A stretch of 64,000 bases of DNA from Actinomadura chibensis NBRC 106107 (GTDB taxonomy: Bacteria > Actinomycetota > Actinomycetes > Streptosporangiales > Streptosporangiaceae). Shown here piece by piece: positions 32,960 through 41,775 of this stretch. The notes beneath the pieces are model-generated. The model saw nothing but the letters and a program-made list of their open reading frames with translations, had not been told where the DNA came from and did no database searches. The translations under genes were made by a program, and so were the position numbers. Numbering within the stretch: position 1 is the first letter of the stretch; every line of letters starts with the position of its first letter. Location of the stretch: the NCBI RefSeq assembly GCF_001552135.1, contig NZ_BCQP01000040.1, forward strand, positions 1 through 64,000, in the 5' to 3' direction.

Positions 32960-35026
32960 ATGTCCGGCATGGCGGCGGAGACGGCGACGACGCGGGACGA
33001 GCGGGACATGCCGGTGGGCCGGGACCTCTATGTCATCCTCGGCGCGCTCATGCTGGCGATGCTGCTCGCCGCGCTGGACCAGACGATCGTGTCCACGGCC
33101 CTGCCGACGATCGTCAGCGACCTCGGCGGGCTGAACCACCTGTCCTGGGTCGTGACGGCGTACCTGCTCGCCTCGACCGCGTCGACGCCGCTGTGGGGCA
33201 AGCTCGGCGACCAGTACGGGCGCAAGCGGCTGTTCCAGACGTCGATCGTGATCTTCCTGGTCGGGTCGGCGCTGTGCGGGCTCGCGCAGGACATGCTGGA
33301 GCTGATCGTCTTCCGCGCGCTGCAGGGCCTCGGCGGCGGCGGGCTGATGGTGCTGGTGGTCGCGATCGTCGGGGACGTCGTCCCGCCCCGCGAGCGCGGC
33401 CGGTACCAGGGGCTGTTCGGTGCGGTGTTCGGCGTGGCGAGCGTGTGCGGGCCGCTGCTCGGCGGCTGGTTCGTGGACAACCTGACCTGGCGCTGGGTGT
33501 TCTACATCAACGTGCCGATCGGGATCGTCGCGCTGCTGGTGATCGCGGCGGTGCTGCACGCGGGCGGCGAGCGGGAGCGGCACCGCATCGACTACCTCGG
33601 CACGCTGCTGATCGTCGGCTGGGCGGTCGGGCTCGTCCTGATGACGACCTGGGGCGGGACGCGCTACGACTGGCTGTCCGCCCCGATCATCGGGCTGGCC
33701 GCCGGGTCGGTCGCGCTGATCGCGCTGTGGCTGCTCGTGGAGCGCCGCGCCGCCGAGCCGATCATGCCGCCCCGGCTGCTGGCCAACTCGGTGTTCTCGC
33801 TCGGCGCGGCGATCAGTTTCGCGGTCGGCTTCGCGATGTTCGGCGCGCTGACGTTCCTGCCGATCTTCCTGCAGGTGGTGCACGGGGTGTCGCCGACGCT
33901 GTCCGGCGTCTACCTGCTGCCGATGATGCTCGGCATGCTGATCGCCTCGATCGGCTCCGGGCAGCTCATCACCCGGTCCGGCCGCTACAAGGTCTTCCCG
34001 ATGGTGGGCACGCCGATCATCGCGCTGGCGCTGTTCCTCTGCTCGGGCCTGGACGAGGACTCGACCGTCCTCGCGATGAGCCTGCGCTTCGCGCTGCTCG
34101 GCTTCGGGCTCGGGCTCGTGCTCCAGGTGCTCGTGATCGCCGTCCAGAACGCCGTGCCGTACGAGGACCTCGGGTCGGCGACGTCCGGGGTCACGTTCTT
34201 CCGGCAGATCGGCGGGTCGTTCGGCGTCGCGGTGTTCGGGTCGATCTTCAGCAACCAGCTCGCCCGGCGCATCACCGACCTCGGGCCGCGGCTGCCGCCC
34301 GGGTTCGACCCGGCGGCCGTCCAGGGGAACCCGAGCCTGCTCGACCGGTTCCCGGCCCCCGTGAAGGCGGGCGTGCTGCACGCGTACGCGCAGTCGATCG
34401 ACGCGGTGTTCTTCTGGGCCGTCCCCGTGGCGGCCGTCGCGTTCGTGCTGACGTGGTTCCTGCGGGAGGTGCCGCTGCGGGCCACCTCGGCGGCGCGCGA
34501 CTACGGCGAGGGGTTCGGGGCGGCGCCGACCGTCCGGTCGTCCAGGCACGAGATCGAGCGGGCGCTCAGCGAGCTGATGCGCAAGGACCCGAAGGCCCGC
34601 GAGCTCTACGACCGGCTCGCCGCCCGCTCCGGCCTCGACCTGCCGCCGGGCAGCGTGTGGGCGCTGTGCCGGATCGCCAAGGACCGGACGGTCCCCGGCG
34701 CCGACCTCGCCGAACGCGCCGGGGTCACCGTCGAGCAGGGCCGCCCGTACATCGACCGGCTGGTGGACGACGGCTACGTCCGCCGCGTCGACGGGACGCT
34801 CGCCATCACCCCGTCCGGGGAGGACGCCGCCCAGCGGCTGTTCCGCACGCGCTGCGAGGGCCTCTCCCGGCACCTGGACGGCTGGTCGCCGGAGGCCCAT
34901 CCGGAGCTGACCGACGTCCTGCGGCGGCTCGCCGAGGAGTCCCTCGGGGACGACGCGGACGGCGGCGTCCTCGGCCGGCGTCCCGCCGCCGGACCGGGCG
35001 GCCCCACCGGGGCCGGCCCGGCGTAG
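32960..35026 (+). CDS. DHA2-type drug:H+ antiporter with C-terminal winged-helix domain
   Basis: The 688-residue protein has 14 hydrophobic segments with the EmrB/QacA signatures: LDQTIVSTALPTIVSDLGGL in TM1 and GKLGDQYGRKRLF in loop 2-3. After TM14 comes a soluble region of about 160 residues that reads as a MarR-like winged helix: SGLDLPPGSVWALCRIAKD, VPGADLAERAGVTVEQGRPY, IDRLVDDGYVRRVDGTLAIT. The fusion suggests the tail senses a ligand or DNA on the inner side. This kind of tail is known on some actinobacterial DHA2 proteins, but its role is not established. Start ATG 32960; ATG 32969 is an alternative. Confidence 0.88.
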   Translation: MSGMAAETATTRDERDMPVGRDLYVILGALMLAMLLAALDQTIVSTALPTIVSDLGGLNHLSWVVTAYLLASTASTPLWGKLGDQYGRKRLFQTSIVIFLVGSALCGLAQDMLELIVFRALQGLGGGGLMVLVVAIVGDVVPPRERGRYQGLFGAVFGVASVCGPLLGGWFVDNLTWRWVFYINVPIGIVALLVIAAVLHAGGERERHRIDYLGTLLIVGWAVGLVLMTTWGGTRYDWLSAPIIGLAAGSVALIALWLLVERRAAEPIMPPRLLANSVFSLGAAISFAVGFAMFGALTFLPIFLQVVHGVSPTLSGVYLLPMMLGMLIASIGSGQLITRSGRYKVFPMVGTPIIALALFLCSGLDEDSTVLAMSLRFALLGFGLGLVLQVLVIAVQNAVPYEDLGSATSGVTFFRQIGGSFGVAVFGSIFSNQLARRITDLGPRLPPGFDPAAVQGNPSLLDRFPAPVKAGVLHAYAQSIDAVFFWAVPVAAVAFVLTWFLREVPLRATSAARDYGEGFGAAPTVRSSRHEIERALSELMRKDPKARELYDRLAARSGLDLPPGSVWALCRIAKDRTVPGADLAERAGVTVEQGRPYIDRLVDDGYVRRVDGTLAITPSGEDAAQRLFRTRCEGLSRHLDGWSPEAHPELTDVLRRLAEESLGDDADGGVLGRRPAAGPGGPTGAGPA

Positions 35027-35143
35027 CAGGCCCGAGACCGACTTCACAGCCCGTGCGGGGCGCGGGCGATGTAACCTCGTAACGACAGACCGAATCTCGC
35101 TCGGTTTCCCGGGACGGAACCCACCCCACCACTTGGAGGCGCA

Positions 35144-36277
35144 GTGGCCGAGGCGTACATCGTCGGCGCGGTCCGTACCCCCGTCGGCACCAAGAAGGGC
35201 GCTCTCAAGGACGTCCACCCGGCCGACCTCGGGGCCCACGTGCTCAAGGAGCTCGTCAACCGCACCGGGGTCGACCCGTCCGCGGTCGAAGACGTGATCA
35301 TGGGCTGTGTCATGCAGGTCGGCCCGCAGACCCTCGACGTCGCGCGCACCGCGTGGCTGTCGGCCGGGCTGCCGGAGAGCGTGCCCGGCGTGACCATCGA
35401 CCGGCAGTGCGGCTCGTCGCAGCAAGCGATCCACTTCGCCGCGCAGGGCGTGCTGTCCGGAACCCAGGACCTCGTCGTCGCGTCCGGCGTCGAGCAGATG
35501 GCCAAGGTGCCGATGGGGTCCACCATCGTCCAGGGGATGGACTTCCCGTTCGGCGAGGGCTGGGCCGAGCGCTACGGCATGCAGGAGATCTCCCAGTTCC
35601 GCGGCGCGGAGCTGATGGCCGAGAAGTGGGACCTCAGCCGCGAGGAGATGGAGCGGTTCGCGCTGGAGAGCCACCGGCGCGGCGCCGCCGCCATCGAGGC
35701 GGGCTACTTCGACCGGGAGATCGCGCCGATCGCGGGGCTGACCAAGGACGAGGGCGCCCGCCCCGACACGACGCTGGAGAAGATGGCGGGCCTCAAGCTG
35801 CTGCGCGAGGGCGGCCGGATGACCGCCGCGCTCGCCTCGCAGATCTCGATCGGCGCGTCCGCGCTGCTGATCGCGTCCGAGGCTGCGGTGAAGCGGCACA
35901 ACCTGACCCCGCGCGCCCGGATCCACACGCTCGCGGTGACCGGCTCCGACCCGGTCTACATGCTGACCGGCCCGATCCCCGCGACGGAGCGTGCGCTGGA
36001 GCGGTCCGGGCTGAAGATCGACGACATCGACGTGTTCGAGGTCAACGAGGCGTTCGCGCCTGTCCCGATGGCATGGGCGCGCGACACGGGCGCGTCGCTG
36101 GAGAAGACGAACCCGAACGGCGGCGCGATCGCGCTCGGGCACCCGCTCGGCGCGACCGGCGGCATCCTGATGACCAAGCTCCTGCACGAGCTGGAGCGCA
36201 CCGGCGGACGCTACGGCCTGCAGACCATGTGCGAGGGCGGCGGCCAGGCCAACGCCACGATCATCGAGCGGCTGTAG
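35144..36277 (+). CDS. Acetyl-CoA acetyltransferase/steroid 3-ketoacyl-CoA thiolase (FadA5-like)
   Basis: The 377-residue thiolase starts MAEAYIVGAVRTPVGTKKGA at a GTG with GGAGG 5 bases upstream. The nucleophilic cysteine is in DRQCGSSQQAIHFAAQGVLS near residue 90; the catalytic histidine and second cysteine are in NPNGGAIALGHPLGATGG and MCEGGGQANATII. Its wording is closest to the FadA5/FadA6 group of mycobacteria that act on cholesterol side chains or rings, but the substrate cannot be fixed here. The enoyl-CoA hydratase gene starts 68 bases downstream and is probably in the same transcript. Likely cytoplasmic beta-oxidation. Confidence 0.92.
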   Translation: MAEAYIVGAVRTPVGTKKGALKDVHPADLGAHVLKELVNRTGVDPSAVEDVIMGCVMQVGPQTLDVARTAWLSAGLPESVPGVTIDRQCGSSQQAIHFAAQGVLSGTQDLVVASGVEQMAKVPMGSTIVQGMDFPFGEGWAERYGMQEISQFRGAELMAEKWDLSREEMERFALESHRRGAAAIEAGYFDREIAPIAGLTKDEGARPDTTLEKMAGLKLLREGGRMTAALASQISIGASALLIASEAAVKRHNLTPRARIHTLAVTGSDPVYMLTGPIPATERALERSGLKIDDIDVFEVNEAFAPVPMAWARDTGASLEKTNPNGGAIALGHPLGATGGILMTKLLHELERTGGRYGLQTMCEGGGQANATIIERL

Positions 36278-36345
36278 CCCCCGCCGCGGCCCGCCCGCTG
36301 GGCTGGACGGGCGGGCCGCGCGCGGCGGCTGGGAACGGGCTGGAA

Positions 36346-37122
36346 ATGGATGAGACGGTCCTCTACTCGGTGGACGATCGGGTCGCGCGCATCACGCTGA
36401 ACCGGCCCGAGGCCCGCAACGCGCTGAACGACCGGATGATCGGGGAGCTGCTCGCCGCGTTCGAGCGGGCGGCGGCCGACGACGCCGTACGGGTGATCGT
36501 CCTGACCGGGGCGGGAGACCGGGCGTTCTGCGCCGGAGCCGACCTCGGCGGCCTCGGCCGCGCCGGCCTGGACGTGGCCGACATCCGGCGGAGTGCGCCC
36601 TTCCGCCTGTTCACCGCGTTCCCGAGGCTCGGCAAGCCGATCATCGCGCGGCTCGCCGGGCACGCCGTCGCGGGCGGCCTCGGCCTCGCCGCCGCCTGCG
36701 ACCTGGTGATCGCGGCGGATGACGTCAAGCTCGCGACCCCCGAGGTCAACGTCGGTCTCTGGCCCATGATGATCATGGCGATCATCGACCGGAACGTCGC
36801 GCCGAAGCACGCGTTCAAGCTGTACTACACCGGCTCCCGGATCACCGCCGCCGAGGGGCGCGAGATCGGCCTCGTCACCGAGGTCGTGCCGCGCGCGGAC
36901 CTGGACGCCCGCGTCGACGAGCTGGCCGCCGTGATCGCGTCCAAGAGCCCGGTCGGCCTGCGCCGCGGCCGCGACGCCTTCTTCGCGGTCGAGGGGCGCC
37001 CGCTGGAGGACCAGGTGGCCTACCTGCTCGGCGAGCTGGTCGGCCTCGCCGCCACCGAGGACGCCAAGGAGGGGATCACGGCCTTCCTGGAGAACCGCCC
37101 GCCCGACTTCAAAGGTCGCTAG
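36346..37122 (+). CDS. Enoyl-CoA hydratase/isomerase
   Basis: The 258-residue crotonase-family protein has ARITLNRPEARNALNDRM, the oxyanion-hole strands DRAFCAGADLGG and IIARLAGHAVAGGLGLAAAC, and PEVNVGLWPMMIMAIIDRN, where the hydratase glutamates are usually found. At the site of the first catalytic glutamate I read GLGLAAA rather than a clear E, so isomerase or other crotonase activity is possible. The end (GITAFLENRPPDFKGR) is standard. The start is ATG 36346. It follows the thiolase and overlaps the end of the AraC gene by 4 bases. Confidence 0.88.
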   Translation: MDETVLYSVDDRVARITLNRPEARNALNDRMIGELLAAFERAAADDAVRVIVLTGAGDRAFCAGADLGGLGRAGLDVADIRRSAPFRLFTAFPRLGKPIIARLAGHAVAGGLGLAAACDLVIAADDVKLATPEVNVGLWPMMIMAIIDRNVAPKHAFKLYYTGSRITAAEGREIGLVTEVVPRADLDARVDELAAVIASKSPVGLRRGRDAFFAVEGRPLEDQVAYLLGELVGLAATEDAKEGITAFLENRPPDFKGR

Positions 37123-38069
37123 CGGCCCGCGCGGGCCTCGGACGGGGTGCGCCCGAACCGGGCCCGGAAGTGCCGGGCGAACAGCGCCTGGCTGGAGAAG
37201 CCCCAGCGGTAGGCGACGTCCGCGATCGTCGTGTCCGCCGCGCCGGGGGCGGTCAGCTCGTCGTGGGCGCGCTGGAGGCGGCGCTCCAGGATGTACTTGG
37301 CGGGGGTCGTCCCGGCCGACTCGAAGATCCGGCCGAGGTGCCGCGCCGACACCGCCATCACCCCGGCGACCTGGCCCGGGGTGAGGGTGAGGTCGTGCAG
37401 GTGCCGCTCGATGTAGTCCTTGGCGACGATGAGCTGCGTCCGGTACGCGGCGGGCGCGTCGCCGCCGCCCGCGCGCTCGGTGGCGAGCATCCTGATCAGG
37501 TCGAGGACGGTGTCGCGGGCGCCCTCCGGGCCGTCCGCGCCGGGGTTCTCCAGGACGGTGCGGAGCGCGCCGAGCAGCTCGCCCTCGCGGGCCGTCCCGC
37601 GCCCGAACAGCATGGGCGCGGCGACGCCGCCCGACACGCACTCCTCGACGAACAGGTCGCGGGGAACGTCCACCAGGAACTGCCGCATCGACGACGAGAA
37701 CCCGAACAGGTACGGGCGGCGCGTGTCGTACACGACGAGGTCGCCCGCGGCGGCGGACAGGCAGCCGTGCTCGTGCAGGAACACCGCCTCGCCCTTGACC
37801 AGCAGCGTCGCGAAGACGGAGTCCTTCGGCGTGGACCGCGCGACCTGCGGGGTCCGCTCGACGGCGTGAGCGTTGCCGCTGATCTCCGCCAGCCGGACGT
37901 CGCCGAGGTCGAAGTTGGACTGCCGGGCGAGCAGCCCGTGCTCCGAGTACGCGGACACGGACAGCCCGACCAGCGCTCTGCGGTTGTACTCCTCCCAGAA
38001 CTCGATGCGCTCGCGCGGATCGACGTCCTCCGTGCTGGCCTGGGAGATCATCTGTGCGGGTCCCGGCAT
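37119..38069 (-). CDS. AraC family transcriptional regulator
   Basis: The 316-residue protein has an N-terminal AraC_binding_2-type sensor domain (EFWEEYNRRALVGLSVSAYS, residues 20-190) and a C-terminal pair of helix-turn-helices: LTPGQVAGVMAVSARHLGRI and TIADVAYRWGFSSQALFARH, then FRARFGRTPSEARAG. It lies 57 bases downstream of the SDR gene on the same strand, so it is probably the last gene of the cupin-MFS-dehydrogenase-SDR transcript and controls it. AraC proteins of this kind usually activate catabolic operons when a substrate binds. It overlaps the hydratase gene tail-to-tail. Confidence 0.92.
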   Translation of the reverse strand: MPGPAQMISQASTEDVDPRERIEFWEEYNRRALVGLSVSAYSEHGLLARQSNFDLGDVRLAEISGNAHAVERTPQVARSTPKDSVFATLLVKGEAVFLHEHGCLSAAAGDLVVYDTRRPYLFGFSSSMRQFLVDVPRDLFVEECVSGGVAAPMLFGRGTAREGELLGALRTVLENPGADGPEGARDTVLDLIRMLATERAGGGDAPAAYRTQLIVAKDYIERHLHDLTLTPGQVAGVMAVSARHLGRIFESAGTTPAKYILERRLQRAHDELTAPGAADTTIADVAYRWGFSSQALFARHFRARFGRTPSEARAGR

Positions 38070-38126
38070 TGGTCTCTTCCTCCCGGTGACGGGCGGCCTC
38101 AGTCGGAGCCTACGCCGCTTTACCCG

Positions 38127-38870
38127 TCAAACCGCCAGGTAGCCTCCGTCCACCGGAAGGATCGCGCCGCTCACGTAGGACGCGGCGGGCGAGCACAGGA
38201 ACGCCGCGACCGCCGCGACCTCGCCCGGCCGCCCGTACCGGCCCGCCGGGATCCGCGCCAGGACGGCCGCCGCGGCGGGCGGGTCGTCCAGCAGGCCCCG
38301 GGCCAGCGGGGTGACCACGAAGCCGGGCGCGACGGCGTTGACCCGGACGCCGTCCGCCGCGTACTCGGCCGCGAGCGACCTCGTGAGCTGCGAGATCCCG
38401 CCCTTGCTCGCGCTGTAGGCGGGACGGTCCCGGCTCCCCGAGAACGCGAACATCGACGACACGTTGACGATCGACCCGCCGCGCCGGGCGAGCGCCGGAC
38501 GGGCCGCCTGGCACGCCACCATCGTCGCGGTCAGGTTGATCTCCAGGACGCGGCGCCACCGGCCGAGGTCGTACTCGTCCCGGTCGTGGCTGACGCCCGC
38601 GCAGTTCACGAGGACGTCCAGCGGGTCGGTGTCGGCGATGATCCGGGTCAGGCCGCCGTCGTCCAGCACGTCGTGCTCGACGACCCGGACCCCGGCGTGG
38701 CGCGGCAGCTCGTCCGGATCGGACGGCAGCAGCCCGAGCGCGACGACCTCCGCCCCGAGCTCGGCGAACAGGACGGCGGTCGCCGACCCGATCCCGGACG
38801 TCCCGCCGGTGACGAACACCCGCCGCCCGGCGAACAGGCCGGGCGCGAACCCCTCCGTGGCGTCGGTCAT
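38127..38870 (-). CDS. Short-chain dehydrogenase/reductase
   Basis: The 247-residue SDR has the NAD(P) motif VTGGTSGIGSA near residue 20, NCAGVSHD, the catalytic serine in IVNVSSMFAFSG and the YSASKGG tyrosine-lysine pair. The C-terminus (VSGAILPVDGGYLAV) is of the classical type. Its start overlaps the dehydrogenase stop by 4 bases (ATGA), so the two are coupled. The co-factor preference cannot be read with confidence: the residue after the glycine motif strand is GL rather than D or R. A role in oxidising or reducing the same compound as its neighbours is likely. Confidence 0.92.
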   Translation of the reverse strand: MTDATEGFAPGLFAGRRVFVTGGTSGIGSATAVLFAELGAEVVALGLLPSDPDELPRHAGVRVVEHDVLDDGGLTRIIADTDPLDVLVNCAGVSHDRDEYDLGRWRRVLEINLTATMVACQAARPALARRGGSIVNVSSMFAFSGSRDRPAYSASKGGISQLTRSLAAEYAADGVRVNAVAPGFVVTPLARGLLDDPPAAAAVLARIPAGRYGRPGEVAAVAAFLCSPAASYVSGAILPVDGGYLAV

Positions 38871-39883
38871 GGCCGCACCAGCACCTTGATCTCCTCCATG
38901 GTGTTCAGCAGCGTCTCGAACCCGTCGCGGACGACCTCGTCCAGCGGGACGACCGAGGTCACGATGGACGCGAAGTCCATGCCCTCCTCGGACGCGAGCC
39001 GGATCAGCTCGGGGTGGCAGTCCCGGTACCCGACCGACGCGATGATCGACTGCTCGTTGTTGACCAGCGCGAACGCGTCGATCGCGAACGTCCCGCCGAG
39101 GCCGAGCAGGACGACCCGGCCGCCGCGCCGGGTGGCGGCGAGGCAGTCGGACAGCGTCCGCTCCGCGCCGACCGCCTCGAACGCGAGGTCGGCGGCGCCG
39201 GGCGGCAGCTCACCGGCGTCCACGACGTCCGCCGCGCCGAGCCGCCTGGCGAGCGCGCGGCGGGTCGGGGACGGGTCGCACCCGATCACCTTCCCGGCCC
39301 CGTACCGGACGGCGAGCTGCACGACCAGCAGCCCGATCGGGCCGAGCCCGACGACCGCGACGGTCTCGCCCTCCCGGAGCCCGGACCGGCGGACGCCGTG
39401 CAGCGCGACCGCGGCGGGCTCGAACACGGCCGCCTGCTCCAGCGAAACGTCGTCCGGCAGCCGGTGCAGCATGTAGGACGGCACGACCGCCCGCTCGGCG
39501 AGCCCGCCGTCGCCCATCAGCCCGGCGAACCCGAAGTGGCGGCACAGGTTGTACTCGCCCGCCTCGCACCGCGCGCACTCGCCGCACCGGTAGTGCGGCT
39601 CGACGGCGACGGGGTCGCCGGGCTCGAACCCGGTGACGCCGGGGCCGACGGCGGCGACCGTCCCGCAGAACTCGTGGCCGAGGGTGAGCGGCGCGGTCCG
39701 CCCCGACTCGGGGTGCGGCTCCTTGACCGGGATCGCGTGCGGCCCGTCGGCGTATTCGTGCAGGTCGCTCCCGCAGATCCCGCAGTACGCGACGGTGATC
39801 GCCACTTCGCCGGGACCGGGCAGCCGAGGCGCGACGTCCTCGACCCGCACGTCCCTGGGCCCATGCCAGACAGCAGCCTTCAT
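38867..39883 (-). CDS. Zinc-binding dehydrogenase (2,3-butanediol dehydrogenase-like)
   Basis: The 338-residue medium-chain dehydrogenase has the catalytic zinc ligands in YCGICGSDLHEYADGPHA and LTLGHEFCGTVAAVGPGV, and four structural-zinc cysteines in RCGECARCEAGEYNLCRH. The cofactor motif is VAVVGLGPIGLLVVQLAV. The N-terminal part is most like (R,R)-butanediol and sorbitol/xylitol dehydrogenases. The start overlaps the MFS stop by 4 bases and its end overlaps the SDR start by 4, so translation is coupled through the set. It probably oxidises a secondary alcohol or diol taken up by the MFS. Confidence 0.9.
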   Translation of the reverse strand: MKAAVWHGPRDVRVEDVAPRLPGPGEVAITVAYCGICGSDLHEYADGPHAIPVKEPHPESGRTAPLTLGHEFCGTVAAVGPGVTGFEPGDPVAVEPHYRCGECARCEAGEYNLCRHFGFAGLMGDGGLAERAVVPSYMLHRLPDDVSLEQAAVFEPAAVALHGVRRSGLREGETVAVVGLGPIGLLVVQLAVRYGAGKVIGCDPSPTRRALARRLGAADVVDAGELPPGAADLAFEAVGAERTLSDCLAATRRGGRVVLLGLGGTFAIDAFALVNNEQSIIASVGYRDCHPELIRLASEEGMDFASIVTSVVPLDEVVRDGFETLLNTMEEIKVLVRP

Positions 39884-41133
39884 CGAGTGACCGCCTCACG
39901 TCGGCGCAGCACGGCCGGGGCCGTCTCGCGGAGGCCGAACGACAGCAGCACCACGAGCGCCGCCCCTCCCGCGGCGATGAACATGGCCGCGTCCAGTCCC
40001 CAGATGTCGGACGCCCGCCCGGCGACCAGCGGGCCGAGGAACCCGCCCGCCAGCTCGCCCACGCCCATGATCACGCCGAGCGCGGTGGCGAGCGCGGCGC
40101 GCGGCACGGTCTCGGCCGGGATCGTCGCCATGAACAGCGTGAAGCAGCCGAGCCCCGTGTAGGTGAGGATCATCAGCGTGCCGAGCAGCAGCGGGCTGTC
40201 CACGTACACGACGGCGACCGGGCAGCAGACGGCGAGCAGCGTGAACCCGATCAGCGCCTTGCGGCGGCCGATCCGGTCGGAGATCCCCGGGGTCGCGAAG
40301 CCCCACAGCACCCAGGCGACGCCGAGGCAGGTCATGACGGCGCTCATCGTCCCGGAGCCCCAGTCCTTCTCGTCGGTCAGGTACTTGGGGGTGAAGGTGA
40401 TCAGCGTGACGAACCACGTCAGGTAGCAGGGCGCGATCAGCATGCAGATCACGACGTTGCGCAGCCGCAGGACGTCCTTGACGGGGGTCTTCTCGGCCCG
40501 CTCCCGGGGCGCGGCGGCCGCGCGGGGCGCCCGCTCCAGCACGAACTTCGCGATCAGCGCGGTGACGATCAGGCCGGGGACGATCGTGACGAAGAACGCC
40601 GTCCGCCAGCCGAACGCGTCCGCCATCCACACGACCACGACCGGCGCGACGATCCCGCCGAGCAGGCCCGCCGACGAGCCCTGCAGCAGCCCCATGTTCA
40701 GCCCGCGCCGCGACTCCCGCGACGCCTCGACCATGAGCGACTGCGCCATCGGCAGCACCGCGCCCTCCGCGGTGCCCATCAGCGCCCGCGCCGCGAGCAG
40801 CCCGAGGAAGCCGCTCATCAGCCCGGACGCCGACGAGAACAGCGAGAACAGCAGGACCGCCGCGATCAGGATCGGCTTGCGCCTGCCGAGGCGGTCCGAC
40901 AGGCTCCCGGCGAACATCCCCGCGAGTGCCCACGTCAGCGCGAGCACCCCGGACAGGACGCCCAACTGCGAGTTCGACAGGCCGAAGTCGTCGTCCATGT
41001 AGGGGGCGAGGAACGCGAGGGCCTGCCGGTCGAAGAACACGAAGCCGAACGCCAGGAACAGGACGGCCAGCAACCGGTTCTCGTACCGGTCCGGCGTCGT
41101 CGCGGGCGATGCGCGCTTCAGCAGGGTGACCAT
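39880..41133 (-). CDS. MFS permease (ACS/aromatic-acid:H+ symporter-like)
   Basis: The 417-residue permease has 12 hydrophobic helices starting LLAVLFLAFGFVFFDRQALA, with loop 2-3 GSLSDRLGRRKPILIAA and the matching loop 8-9 GISDRIGRRKALIGF. FDRQALAFLAPYMDDDFGLS is typical of anion:cation and aromatic-acid symporters. Between the halves is a charged loop (ERAEKTPVKDVLRLRNVV). It sits between the cupin gene (3-base gap) and the zinc dehydrogenase (4-base overlap), so it most likely imports the substrate of this set. Start: ATG 41133. Confidence 0.9.
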   Translation of the reverse strand: MVTLLKRASPATTPDRYENRLLAVLFLAFGFVFFDRQALAFLAPYMDDDFGLSNSQLGVLSGVLALTWALAGMFAGSLSDRLGRRKPILIAAVLLFSLFSSASGLMSGFLGLLAARALMGTAEGAVLPMAQSLMVEASRESRRGLNMGLLQGSSAGLLGGIVAPVVVVWMADAFGWRTAFFVTIVPGLIVTALIAKFVLERAPRAAAAPRERAEKTPVKDVLRLRNVVICMLIAPCYLTWFVTLITFTPKYLTDEKDWGSGTMSAVMTCLGVAWVLWGFATPGISDRIGRRKALIGFTLLAVCCPVAVVYVDSPLLLGTLMILTYTGLGCFTLFMATIPAETVPRAALATALGVIMGVGELAGGFLGPLVAGRASDIWGLDAAMFIAAGGAALVVLLSFGLRETAPAVLRRREAVTR

Positions 41134-41136
41134 GGG

Positions 41137-41670
41137 CTACCTGAACAGCGAGTCGATGTAGTCCGCGCCCAGTCCGACCTTGTCGTAGTGCTTGCGGCAC
41201 ATGTCGATGTAGTCGTGGACGTCGAAGTACCCGGCGGTGTCGCCGTTCTCGTCCAGCCAGATGAGCGGGCCCTTGACGATGAACAGCGTCTTCATGGGCT
41301 CTTCGTGCTCGTAGGCGACGAGCGTGTGGCCCTCGCCGGGGGATTCGTAGACGAAGTCGCCAGCCGTCGCCGTCCAGGGCCGCTCCAGGTAGCCCCACTT
41401 GCCGGAGATCGTGTAGGCGAACACCTCGTGCGGGTGGTAGTGCCGGTTGACGAGCCCGGCCTCCTTGGACCGCAGGATGTCGGACCAGGTGTTGTCCTTG
41501 ACGTTGATCCACAGGGGGCGGGAACCGACCGTCTCGGTGAACGGCACGTAGTACCGGTCGTCGTCGGTGGCCACATTCGGGATGTAGACCTCCGGCAGCG
41601 CGTCCGGCTTGAGGGAGTTCTCGATCGGCTTGAGGTTCTTCCAGAACTCCGAACTGGGGGTTTCAGGCAT
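41137..41670 (-). CDS. Cupin, 2,4'-dihydroxyacetophenone dioxygenase-like
   Basis: The 177-residue protein is a single-domain cupin. The metal motif reads GLVNRHYHPHEVFAYTISGK, which offers two histidines and a glutamate in order, followed by TLVAYEHEEPMKTLFIVKGP. Overall layout is that of 2,4'-dihydroxyacetophenone dioxygenase-family cupins, which cleave a carbon-carbon bond in hydroxy-aryl ketones. The start is ATG 41670, with AGAGGAG 8 bases upstream; the GTG at 41688 has no site. It leads the minus-strand set cupin-MFS-dehydrogenase-SDR-AraC. Substrate specificity is inference. Confidence 0.8.
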   Translation of the reverse strand: MPETPSSEFWKNLKPIENSLKPDALPEVYIPNVATDDDRYYVPFTETVGSRPLWINVKDNTWSDILRSKEAGLVNRHYHPHEVFAYTISGKWGYLERPWTATAGDFVYESPGEGHTLVAYEHEEPMKTLFIVKGPLIWLDENGDTAGYFDVHDYIDMCRKHYDKVGLGADYIDSLFR

Positions 41671-41703
41671 GTGAACGGCTCCTCTCACAGCACGTTGCCG
41701 TGA

Positions 41704-41720
41704 GTGAACCTCGCGTTCAC
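41704..41720. promoter_or_regulatory. GTGAAC-N5-GTTCAC operator-like repeat before the cupin operon
   Basis: GTGAAC (41704-41709) and GTTCAC (41715-41720) are exact reverse complements, 34 bases upstream of the cupin start. A further GTGAAC half-site is at 41671-41676. The AraC gene at the end of the set is the closest candidate regulator, although AraC sites are more often direct repeats. Confidence 0.5.
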
Positions 41721-41775
41721 CACCCCCGTCTTTCCTCTCCCGGACGTCGGCGTTTGCAGATCCAGGACATCCCGC

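Noticed and set aside
32531-36187. Minus-strand frame of 1218 residues across the DHA2 exporter and thiolase
   Set aside because: It spans two real genes and their spacer and has the repetitive charged composition of an antisense shadow.
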